A DNA stretch of 64,000 nucleotides. Origin: Salipaludibacillus sp047795645 (GTDB taxonomy: Bacteria > Bacillota > Bacilli > Bacillales > Salisediminibacteriaceae). The stretch is taken from NCBI RefSeq assembly GCF_047795645.1, contig NZ_CP181045.1, forward strand, positions 2,728,001 through 2,792,000, in the 5' to 3' direction. Positions 54,553 through 62,172 of the stretch are shown in pieces (within the stretch, counting starts at the first letter, position 1; each line of letters opens with the position of its first letter). The notes beneath the pieces are model-generated. The model was not told the DNA's origin. It worked only from the letters and a program-made list of their open reading frames with translations, and made no database searches. Position numbers and translations under genes: made by a program.

Positions 54553-56135
54553 TACATTTGTTGTCCACCATTCATACCGCCTAAAGCTGACATCAGAGAT
54601 TCAGCTTGGGCATTCGATTGAGCAATTGCCTGCTCCATCGCGTTAAATTGCGACCAATAACGTTGTTCAACTTGCTGCATACGACGCTCAAAATTTGAAA
54701 TCTGCTCACTCGCTTGATCGATTTCTCGCCCCAGCGTGAATTGTTGATTTGTAGCCATTTCGGATCGTCCTGCGCGATTTGATAATTGTTCGATACTACC
54801 ACTTAATGACTCGCGAATTCTTCTTGCTACGCCTTGCTCTCCCGTTTCTTCACCATCAGCAGCAAACATTTGAAAGACCGACTCAGGATCCTGTTCAATT
54901 GCTGCGCGAAGTTGCGCTTCATCTACTTCTAAACGACCACGGTCCTGATAGTTACTTGTAGTTGAAATACCAATCTCAGTAATTTGCGTGAAAGTCTGAT
55001 TAGGGTCATCCGCATTGACGGGAGTATAAAAATCTTGTCGCATTTGATTCAATGCTCCAGTAAGCATCCTGTCATTACGAACCAATCCGCTATGGGCACG
55101 TTCCTCCCACATCTCAATCTCACTATCCGACATGTCACGCCGCTGCTCATCCGTCAAAGGAGCATAGTCACGGTGATACTCTTCGGAAACTTTTCCACCA
55201 ACCATCTCAATCAATCCATTGTATTCGTCAACAAACCCCATGACCGTGTCAAAAATCTCGTCCGTATTATTAGAAACATTGAGTGTAACCGCTTCAGTAA
55301 ATTCATTATTAAGAGAAAAGTTCACTCCATTGACTTCAAAATTATTGCTTTGGCGTTCCATTTCTAAACCGTTAAACGTAAACGTCGCATTTTGCGCTGC
55401 TTGTTCTTCTCCATCCAATTTAAAAATATTTGTCAAAAATTCATCTTCTGTGACATTTCCATCTTCATCAACAGTTCCAAAAATCATTTCTTGACCGTCA
55501 GGATTTAAAACACCTGTCTCTGTTCGTGATATTGAAACACTACCTGTATTATCATCATAAAATGCTTGGACACCAAGTTCTGAATTATTAATTTCTCCTA
55601 AGATATCATTTAAACTATCATCTTCATCAAACGTAAAGCTAACTGGCACTGGCTCACCGTTTTCATCAAATGTCGTCATCCCAAATGAAAATTCATCTCC
55701 GTTCAACACATCAGGGTCATTTCCACTCAGGTTACCTTTTTGTTCAAGAAAGCTCGCACTTGGGTCAAACTCTGCATCTTCATTAACTATCGAACCTGTA
55801 CTATGGTTAGAAGCCGATTGAGCACGCGTCACATCCTCTATAGTATACGCTCCATTGGCAGCCCCTGCATTTGCCGTAGCACTAACTGCACCTTCATTTG
55901 AACTCGTTACTTCTTTCGCATCCATGTTAGAACGACGAATTACAGTATCGAATGTGTTATCTCTAAACGACATAAACTCTCTGTTTACTTCTCTGTATTG
56001 GTCCATTTTTAAAATTAATTCATTCTGGTCTTGTTGCATCTTTTGCATTGGCTGTCGTTCAGCCCGCATTAAGTCACTGACCATTTGATTAATATCCATG
56101 CCTGAAGCAAAACCTGTCATTCTCATCGAATCCAT
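54552..56135 (-). CDS. Flagellar filament cap protein FliD, paralogue 2
   Basis: Second FliD: N-terminus MRMTGFASGMDINQMVSDLMR and C-terminus FERRMQQVEQRYWSQF, then FNAMEQAIAQSNAQAES, followed by a short Gly/Met/Gln extension. 527 residues, about 80 fewer than paralogue 1; the differences are in the surface-exposed head region. The highly similar ends and divergent centre are what one expects of a cap protein that must fit the same flagellum but present another surface. It has its own terminator, so it is a separate transcription unit. GGGTGA precedes the ATG. Confidence 0.93.
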   Translation of the reverse strand: MDSMRMTGFASGMDINQMVSDLMRAERQPMQKMQQDQNELILKMDQYREVNREFMSFRDNTFDTVIRRSNMDAKEVTSSNEGAVSATANAGAANGAYTIEDVTRAQSASNHSTGSIVNEDAEFDPSASFLEQKGNLSGNDPDVLNGDEFSFGMTTFDENGEPVPVSFTFDEDDSLNDILGEINNSELGVQAFYDDNTGSVSISRTETGVLNPDGQEMIFGTVDEDGNVTEDEFLTNIFKLDGEEQAAQNATFTFNGLEMERQSNNFEVNGVNFSLNNEFTEAVTLNVSNNTDEIFDTVMGFVDEYNGLIEMVGGKVSEEYHRDYAPLTDEQRRDMSDSEIEMWEERAHSGLVRNDRMLTGALNQMRQDFYTPVNADDPNQTFTQITEIGISTTSNYQDRGRLEVDEAQLRAAIEQDPESVFQMFAADGEETGEQGVARRIRESLSGSIEQLSNRAGRSEMATNQQFTLGREIDQASEQISNFERRMQQVEQRYWSQFNAMEQAIAQSNAQAESLMSALGGMNGGQQM

Positions 56136-56202
56136 CTAATCACCCTTTTTTAGTAATATTTCGACAAATGACAGGCACTTGTCGAATCATTTGAAAAACT
56201 TT

Positions 56203-56235
56203 CATACTTTAGCGAAGTTAAATATTCTTAAAGTA
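56203..56235 (+). repeat. Dispersed intergenic repeat, partial copy 4
   Basis: Only the right half of the element is present (ATACTTTAGCGAAGTTAAAT through AAAGTA), with an internal 8-bp loss compared with copy 2. It again runs directly into a terminator. Confidence 0.65.
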
Positions 56236-56240
56236 AAATA

Positions 56241-56285
56241 AAAACAGAAAAAATCGTGAGACGCTCTCACTCTTTTTTCTGTTTT
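56241..56285 (-). terminator. Long terminator hairpin after the small coiled-coil gene
   Basis: AAAACAGAAAAAATCGTGAGA pairs with TCTCACTCTTTTTTCTGTTTT with almost no mismatch over about 20 bp around a 3-nt loop. A/T-runs on both sides allow action in either direction. Confidence 0.8.
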
Positions 56286-56368
56286 CAGTCTGCCTTTTGC
56301 TTATCTATCATATCGGACACATAGCAAAGATGTTTAGTTTTAAGATAAACTTTTTTGACAAAAAGAGT

Positions 56369-56599
56369 TTAATGAAGGATTTTGTGGAGCTTTTTAAATA
56401 AAATATCGACGTCATTTTTCAATTCATCGATTTGTTCTTGAAGATGACGCCTTTCTCTAACACTCATATTTTCATTGGTCGCTTCTTCTGCTATTTCTTT
56501 CATTTGATAAAGTTTCACTTCAATAGTATCGTATATTTTTCTTTGCTCTTTGATCCACTCAAGCTGTTCCATCAGAAATTCCTTTTGTTCATCGGACAT
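56369..56599 (-). CDS. Small helical protein of unknown function
   Basis: 76 residues from the ATG at 56599, with AAGGAG eight bases upstream; the frame is open to 56665 without a site. Charged, helical, coiled-coil-like throughout (KEFLMEQLEWIKEQRKIYD, QEQIDELKNDVDILFKKLHK). No membrane segment and no family recognised. It stands alone between fliD paralogue 2 and the divergent yyaC-like gene. Confidence 0.7.
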   Translation of the reverse strand: MSDEQKEFLMEQLEWIKEQRKIYDTIEVKLYQMKEIAEEATNENMSVRERRHLQEQIDELKNDVDILFKKLHKILH

Positions 56600-56783
56600 G
56601 TGAGTAGCTCCTTTTTTCTCTTTCAATTTCACTTCAGTATACAGGAAATCAGGTATATTTTTCATTTCCCCCTAAGATTGGGATAAGAAAATCAAACCTA
56701 ATAATAAAAATACTTTCCAATTGAACCTCGATACGTTATAATGAACAAAAATCGTTCTATATAACGTATGGAGGTTCACTTAT

Positions 56784-57428
56784 ATGCACCTAAATAAAGA
56801 ACATATCATCCATAAACAAACTCGATTTTCAATCAATTCAACCTTCGTATCAGGAAAAATGGTCAATGAAATTATCCGTCTTATTCCTGATCCATTTATG
56901 ACCATCGTTGTTCTATGTATTGGTACTGATCGTTCTACTGGTGATTCGCTCGGGCCATTAACTGGTACATTACTTAAAGAAAGAAGACCGGAAAATATTC
57001 ATGTTTATGGAACATTGGAAGAACCAGTGCATGGCAAAAATCTAGAGAGCTATTTACGACTCATTTATACAAATCATCCTGGTGCATTTGTCATTGCCGT
57101 CGACGCCTGCCTCGGACGCGCCAAGTCGATTGGCTCTGTTATTATCGGTAAAGGACCACTAAAGCCTGGCGCGGCGTTGAACAAAAACCTTCCAAGTGTC
57201 GGCGATATTCATATGGCTGGCATCGTAAATGTTGGTGGGATGATGGAATTTTTTGTCTTGCAAAATACACGATTAAATCTCGTTCTCGAAATGTCTCGGA
57301 AAATAAGTGAGAGCTTAAAAAGAACTGATCGTTACATTTCAAGAAAAAAACAAGAAATGCAATCAAATACCAACTTAAGTAATTTGCAACCAATTGTCCG
57401 GGTTTCAACAAATATTCTTAAAAACTAA
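56784..57428 (+). CDS. YyaC-like sporulation protein (DUF1256, GPR-like fold)
   Basis: 214 residues with the DUF1256 motifs CIGTDRSTGDSLGPLTG, HVYGTLEEPVHGKN and IAVDACLGRAKSIGSV. The family is related to the spore germination protease GPR and is confined to spore formers. B. subtilis YyaC is a sporulation protein of unclear role. GGAGG precedes the ATG. Its presence confirms an endospore-forming host. Confidence 0.9.
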   Translation: MHLNKEHIIHKQTRFSINSTFVSGKMVNEIIRLIPDPFMTIVVLCIGTDRSTGDSLGPLTGTLLKERRPENIHVYGTLEEPVHGKNLESYLRLIYTNHPGAFVIAVDACLGRAKSIGSVIIGKGPLKPGAALNKNLPSVGDIHMAGIVNVGGMMEFFVLQNTRLNLVLEMSRKISESLKRTDRYISRKKQEMQSNTNLSNLQPIVRVSTNILKN

Positions 57429-57482
57429 AATAGACTTTCTTCACACTAGCAGTATGATGTTTTGCAACATCAAAATGAACTA

Positions 57483-57524
57483 AAAAGAATCAGAATAGGA
57501 CCTTAAAACCTTTCTGGTTCTTTT
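57483..57524. terminator. Bidirectional terminator between yyaC-like and marR genes
   Basis: AAAAGAATCAGAA and TTTCTGGTTCTTTT pair around a short loop, with A- and T-runs flanking, between two converging genes. Confidence 0.75.
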
Positions 57525-57530
57525 CGTCTT

Positions 57531-57983
57531 CTACTCAGATAACTTCGATAATACCGAATCAAGATTCAATATCGCTTCTTGGAGTTTTTGTTGGTCCTCC
57601 TCGCTTAATTCGACTAACCGCTCTTTTACCTCTTTTTCGAGAATTTCTTTTTTCTCTTCTAAAAAATTATTCCCTTGTTCTGTTAACTTAATGTAGACAA
57701 CTCTGCGATCTTGCTCATCTCGTACTCTTCTAATGAATTCCTTATCCATCAGTTTATTTATTAACGGGGTTAAATTTGATTTTCTTATTGCTAATTTTTT
57801 AGCTATCTCCGTCGTACGGATTGATTCTACATCCGCAACAATGTGAAGTATATGAAAATGGGTATGATGTAAGTCAGAATCATGCAATATGTGGACAGGT
57901 CCAAATAATTTTTTCGACATCAACGGAAATACGGACAATGTTTGTTTTACTAATTCACTTGTATTTATTGGGTTTCGTGTCAT
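57531..57983 (-). CDS. MarR-family transcriptional regulator
   Basis: 150 residues with the MarR winged helix: VESIRTTEIAKKLAIRKSNL (HTH), then LINKLMDKEFIRRVRDEQDR (recognition helix and wing) and RRVVYIKLTEQG. Divergent from the ABC transporter at 58094. The shared promoter region holds a 20-bp perfect palindrome, the usual autoregulated MarR arrangement. It probably represses the transporter until a toxic compound is bound. Confidence 0.94.
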   Translation of the reverse strand: MTRNPINTSELVKQTLSVFPLMSKKLFGPVHILHDSDLHHTHFHILHIVADVESIRTTEIAKKLAIRKSNLTPLINKLMDKEFIRRVRDEQDRRVVYIKLTEQGNNFLEEKKEILEKEVKERLVELSEEDQQKLQEAILNLDSVLSKLSE

Positions 57984-58032
57984 ATAAAATCGCCTACCTT
58001 ATGAATCTATTATCATTGACTTATTTTTAAAT

Positions 58033-58079
58033 TTCGTTAATAATATTATATAGTTATGATATCATAACTAGTTAACGAA
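58033..58079. promoter_or_regulatory. Nested palindromic operator of the marR/ABC divergent promoters
   Basis: TAGTTATGATATCATAACTA (58051-58070) is a perfect 20-bp palindrome. It is enclosed by TTCGTTAA (58033-58040) and TTAACGAA (58072-58079), a second perfect inverted pair. A plus-strand TATGAT -10 (58055-58060) lies in the core, and a minus-strand TATAAT (58045-58050) abuts it. Confidence 0.8.
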
Positions 58080-58093
58080 GGGGAGGAATATTT

Positions 58094-59029
58094 GTGGAGC
58101 CAGTCATTGCCGTACGTAATTTAACGAAAACATACAAAAAACTTGATGCAGTGAAAGGAATTAGCTTCGAAGTCGAAGAAGGCGAAATATTTGGCTTTCT
58201 TGGTCCCAATGGAGCAGGAAAAAGCACGACAATCAATATGATTTGCACGATGCTTCAAGCAACGAGTGGTGATATTACGATTAATGGATTTGATGCAAAT
58301 AAGCAAAAGAACCGTGTACGCGAAAGTATCGGCATTATATTTCAAGAAAATACATTAGATGAAAAACTAACCGCAAATGAAAACCTTATGTTACATTGTC
58401 GTTTTTATAAAGTTCCAAAATCAAAGCGTCAAGCACGTATTACAGAGGTATTGGAAATCGTTGACCTCGTCGAAAAACGCAAAGATCGCGTCGAAACGTT
58501 CTCAGGTGGTATGAAACGTCGTTTGGAGATTGCTCGTGGACTGCTCCATTATCCTAAGGTATTGTTCCTTGATGAACCAACGGTTGGCCTCGATCCACAA
58601 ACGAGAGCGCACTTATGGGAATACATTTTAAAACTGAAAGAAAAAGAAGGGATCACGATGTTCCTCACGACTCATTATTTGGATGAAGCGGAAATTAGTG
58701 ATCGCGTCGCTATTATGGATAAGGGAGAAATCATTGCGCTCGATAATCCTACTGCCTTAAAAGACCAGCTTGGCGGCGACATTATTGAATTGTCGACAGA
58801 AGATAACGAGAAAGCATTGGAAGAAATTCACGAGAAAATTGAAGGTGCAGAAGTATCAGTAAAAGACGACACCATTCACTTGAAAGTAGCAAGTAGTGAT
58901 GCTTTCATTTCTTCTTTTATTAAAACGTTGAATATACCAATAACGAAATTAAACATCCGCAAGCCAACACTAAATGATGTGTTTTTAGCGTTTACTGGTA
59001 GACAGATCGGTGAGCCAGAAGATGAATAA
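58094..59029 (+). CDS. ABC transporter ATPase, drug-resistance (DrrA) type
   Basis: 311 residues. Walker A GPNGAGKST near residue 38, signature FSGGMKRRLEIARG, Walker B VLFLDEPTVGLDPQ, His switch TTHYLDEAE, and the C-terminal extension typical of DrrA/CcmA-type exporters. GTG start behind GGGGAGG. It forms a two-gene unit with the permease 25 bp downstream, under the MarR regulator. Confidence 0.94.
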   Translation: MEPVIAVRNLTKTYKKLDAVKGISFEVEEGEIFGFLGPNGAGKSTTINMICTMLQATSGDITINGFDANKQKNRVRESIGIIFQENTLDEKLTANENLMLHCRFYKVPKSKRQARITEVLEIVDLVEKRKDRVETFSGGMKRRLEIARGLLHYPKVLFLDEPTVGLDPQTRAHLWEYILKLKEKEGITMFLTTHYLDEAEISDRVAIMDKGEIIALDNPTALKDQLGGDIIELSTEDNEKALEEIHEKIEGAEVSVKDDTIHLKVASSDAFISSFIKTLNIPITKLNIRKPTLNDVFLAFTGRQIGEPEDE

Positions 59030-59054
59030 GTCGATGGATAGGAGGATTAATTAG

Positions 59055-59879
59055 ATGGAAGCAATTTATGCAATTTGGCAACGAGATTTAACGAAGTTTT
59101 TTCGAGACAAGGCAAGGCTATTTGGTTCATTTACGATGCCGATCTTGTTTCTGCTTATATTTGGGGGCGGAATGAGTGGTTCGATGGAAAGTATGATGGC
59201 AGGCGGTATGGGCGATTCATCTGATTTCAACTATGTCGAGTTCATCTTTCCGGGAATAGTTGCGATGACATTACTGATGACATCTGTTTTCTCAGCAATG
59301 TCAATTATTGAAGACAAGGATTTCGGGTATATGAAAGAAATTCTCGTTTCGCCGATTTCGCGAGTGAGTATTGCCGTTGGGAAAATGCTTGGTGCAGCAA
59401 CGGTTGCAACGATTCAAGGCATTCTTATGTTTATTCTCATTCCATTTATTGGATTATCATATGATTTAGTCGCAATTCTTCAGGTGATTCCGTTTATGTT
59501 TTTACTAGCCTGTGCTTTATCAGGATTGGGCTTATTGTTCGCTAGTATCATCAAATCAACGCAAGGATTCCAAATGACGGTGCAAATTCTAGTAATGCCG
59601 ATGATCTTCCTCTCCGGTGCCTTGTTTCCGATTAACAACATGCCTGCATGGATGGATGTCATCGTTAAAATTAATCCCGTCACATACGGAGTCGATGTCA
59701 TGAAAAAGATTATCATTGATGTTGACAGCCTTTCTCCTGCAGTTATTGAAGCGATGGGATTAAATATATCCGTTTTTGGTAGACAAGTGACCATTTTTGA
59801 GGAAATTATCTTTATCGCAGTCTTTGCGGTCGTCCTAATCTTACTTGCAACAATTAGTTTCCGAAGAGCAAATGCATAA
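59055..59879 (+). CDS. ABC-2 type permease, drug-resistance (DrrB) type
   Basis: 274 residues with six hydrophobic segments and the ABC-2 signature region FQMTVQILVMPMIFLSGALF followed by PINNMPAW. Gly/Met-rich loop at about 33-60. It partners the ATPase encoded just upstream to make an exporter. Substrate unknown. A hairpin at 59960-59990 follows. Confidence 0.93.
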   Translation: MEAIYAIWQRDLTKFFRDKARLFGSFTMPILFLLIFGGGMSGSMESMMAGGMGDSSDFNYVEFIFPGIVAMTLLMTSVFSAMSIIEDKDFGYMKEILVSPISRVSIAVGKMLGAATVATIQGILMFILIPFIGLSYDLVAILQVIPFMFLLACALSGLGLLFASIIKSTQGFQMTVQILVMPMIFLSGALFPINNMPAWMDVIVKINPVTYGVDVMKKIIIDVDSLSPAVIEAMGLNISVFGRQVTIFEEIIFIAVFAVVLILLATISFRRANA

Positions 59880-59959
59880 TAACTGTTAAAAATATTGGGG
59901 CGAGTCATATCCATACAAGAAGCACGAATATCTTAGAAAACAGCCAAAATATTTAAATC

Positions 59960-59990
59960 AACCCAGCTAGGTTTTATCCTAAGCTGGGTT
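59960..59990 (+). terminator. Terminator after the ABC exporter unit
   Basis: AACCCAGCTAGG and CCTAAGCTGGGTT pair almost perfectly around a 6-nt loop. The T-run is weak. Confidence 0.65.
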
Positions 59991-60141
59991 CTTAGGAATA
60001 ATTCCCTCGATTTAGATTAAAGACGTATGGACAACAATTAATGAATAAAAAAACGACAAATTTAAACCTCTGATATTTCACTTCAATACATAATAATCAC
60101 TTCCTTACCTAAGACTAGAAAGAAAAGGAAGGAATGATCGA

Positions 60142-61692
60142 ATGCATAAGGTGACTCCTGTTTATTGGATTTCGATTGGTTTAGCTTTAGCATTTGTACT
60201 TTGGGGAGTGATTTCACCAGAGCATTTAGGAGGCGTTATGGATCCAACGCTTCGTTTTTTCATGAATAATTTCGGTTGGTTTTATCAAATAGCAGCAACT
60301 TTCTTTTTTGTAGTCGCTATTTTTCTAATTTTTAGCAAGTATGGACAAATCAAGCTCGGTAAAGATGATGAAGAACCAGAGTTTACCCGGCTCACTTGGA
60401 TTGCAATGTTGTTCAGTGCGGGGATGGGAATTGGTCTGCTATTCTTTGGCGTATCTGAACCAATCTCCCATTTTGTCGCCCCTCCTTTTATCGAAGGAGG
60501 AACGGGAGAAGCAGCAATCATGAGTTTGCGCTACACATACCTTCATTGGGGATTTCATGCATGGGCCATCTATGCGATTATCGCTCTTGCTCTTGCTTAC
60601 TTCAAGTTTAGAAAAGGCTTACCGGGATTAATGAGTGCAACGCTTTATCCCATACTTGGAGACAGAGTAAAAGGACGTACTGGAACTGTCATTGATATAA
60701 TTGCTGTTTTCGCGACGGTTTTTGGTGTATGCGCTTCATTAGGGTTAGGCGCTGCACAAATTAATGGAGGGCTCAGTTATTTAATTAATATTCCTAACAA
60801 CTTTACCATTCAATTAATCATCATTTCTACTGTTACATTGCTATTTATGATCAGTACTGGTACTGGTATAAAAAAGGGGATTAAATATTTGAGTAATGCG
60901 AACATGGGGCTTGCAGTTACTCTTTTAATTGCGATACTTATCGTTGGTCCAACGATCTTTTTATTGGATTTATATACGACGACGATCGGCAGTTATTTAA
61001 AAAACCTACCAGAAATGGGACTTAGGTTGGCTCCATTTGATACAGGAAGTTCTACTTGGTTGCAAGGGTGGACGATTTTTTACTGGGCTTGGTGGATTTC
61101 ATGGTCTCCGTTTGTTGGTACGTTTATTGCCCGTGTATCCAAAGGCAGAACGGTTCGAGAGTTTGTCATCGCCGTTCTCATCATTCCGACGCTCGTTTGC
61201 ACAGTTTGGTTTTGTATTTTTGGAGGTACAGGTATTTTTTACGAATATAATTTAGGATTTGATGTGTCTGGTCAATCCCTTGAAACAGCATTGTTTTTTG
61301 TTTATGACCTGCTTCCTCTAGCTGGGATTTTATCTGTTCTAACTGTGTTATTAATTAGCACCTTTTTTATTACATCAGCAGATTCTGCTACGTTTGTCCT
61401 TGCCATGCAAACGACTAACGGGGATATTGAACCACCAAATTTCGTGAAATATAGTTGGGGTATCACTTTATCAGCCTCGGCTATCATCCTCATGGCTTCA
61501 GGAGGGCTAGAAGCGATTCAAACAACGATTATTGTGAGTGCTTTTCCATTGACCTTCATCTTGTTTCTAATGACATTTTCATTAATAAAAGCACTCAATC
61601 AAGAAAGTAAGCCTGACTCTAAAACCAAAGGAGAAACAATCAGTGGGAAACTCAAGAGAAGAAGACAACGAAAGAAAATGAAACCGACTTGA
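60142..61692 (+). CDS. BCCT-family transporter (glycine betaine / choline type)
   Basis: Secondary transporter of the betaine/choline/carnitine family, sodium- or proton-coupled, with twelve membrane helices. The signature helix WAWWISWSPFVGTFIARVSKGRT is present and the aromatic substrate box (Trp-rich) is intact. 516 residues with a short basic C-terminal tail (KRRRQRKKMK). It would import compatible solutes under osmotic stress, fitting a haloalkaliphile. Preceded by AAGGAAGG. Confidence 0.93.
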   Translation: MHKVTPVYWISIGLALAFVLWGVISPEHLGGVMDPTLRFFMNNFGWFYQIAATFFFVVAIFLIFSKYGQIKLGKDDEEPEFTRLTWIAMLFSAGMGIGLLFFGVSEPISHFVAPPFIEGGTGEAAIMSLRYTYLHWGFHAWAIYAIIALALAYFKFRKGLPGLMSATLYPILGDRVKGRTGTVIDIIAVFATVFGVCASLGLGAAQINGGLSYLINIPNNFTIQLIIISTVTLLFMISTGTGIKKGIKYLSNANMGLAVTLLIAILIVGPTIFLLDLYTTTIGSYLKNLPEMGLRLAPFDTGSSTWLQGWTIFYWAWWISWSPFVGTFIARVSKGRTVREFVIAVLIIPTLVCTVWFCIFGGTGIFYEYNLGFDVSGQSLETALFFVYDLLPLAGILSVLTVLLISTFFITSADSATFVLAMQTTNGDIEPPNFVKYSWGITLSASAIILMASGGLEAIQTTIIVSAFPLTFILFLMTFSLIKALNQESKPDSKTKGETISGKLKRRRQRKKMKPT

Positions 61693-61738
61693 ATGGTTTC
61701 GAAGAGCAAATCCTTAATAACTAAAAATATGTCAAGTT

Positions 61739-61775
61739 GCCAGCTGGGGATGAACAATCCTATGCTGGTATTTTA
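61739..61775 (+). terminator. Probable terminator after the BCCT gene
   Basis: GCCAGC and GCTGGT with an inner GGAT/ATCC helix, followed by ATTTTAAG. Confidence 0.5.
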
Positions 61776-61854
61776 AGCTTAGTTTCTACTGGCGCACGTA
61801 TAACATATCTCTGTTTGGTCATAATACTAGTTTCTATCAAACTAAGAACAAATC

Positions 61855-62172
61855 TTGATTTTAATTGTTCATTCTCAAGTTGGATTCTCTTGTATTAGAA
61901 GCACTGATCTATCACGTGGGATTAGCAGATTGTTTGGTTATTGCTTAATCTGCGTGGGGATTTTCAACCTTGTAGAAGGCATTGTCAATCATCATATTCT
62001 TCAAATTCACCGTGTAAGGGCTGCTGCAGAAAACCCGCTCGCATATGACCTTGCTTTTCTAGCATCAGGTGCCTTACTAGCAGACATCACCACCATGAAC
62101 ACAGCAGCCAGTTTGACGACTATAATTTTATTTTCCAGCAGGTTCGACAATATTGAGCAACACCTTCATTAA
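61855..62172 (+). pseudogene. DUF2243 membrane protein remnant
   Basis: Only the C-terminal half of a DUF2243 protein is recognisable: LFGYCLICVGIFNLVEGIVN, HHILQIHRVRAAAENPLAYD and DLAFLASGALL. The N-terminal half of the family is missing upstream, the first 18 residues and the end do not fit, and there is no ribosome-binding site. The 3' end overlaps the opposite-strand regulator gene. This looks like a decaying fragment. Confidence 0.65.
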
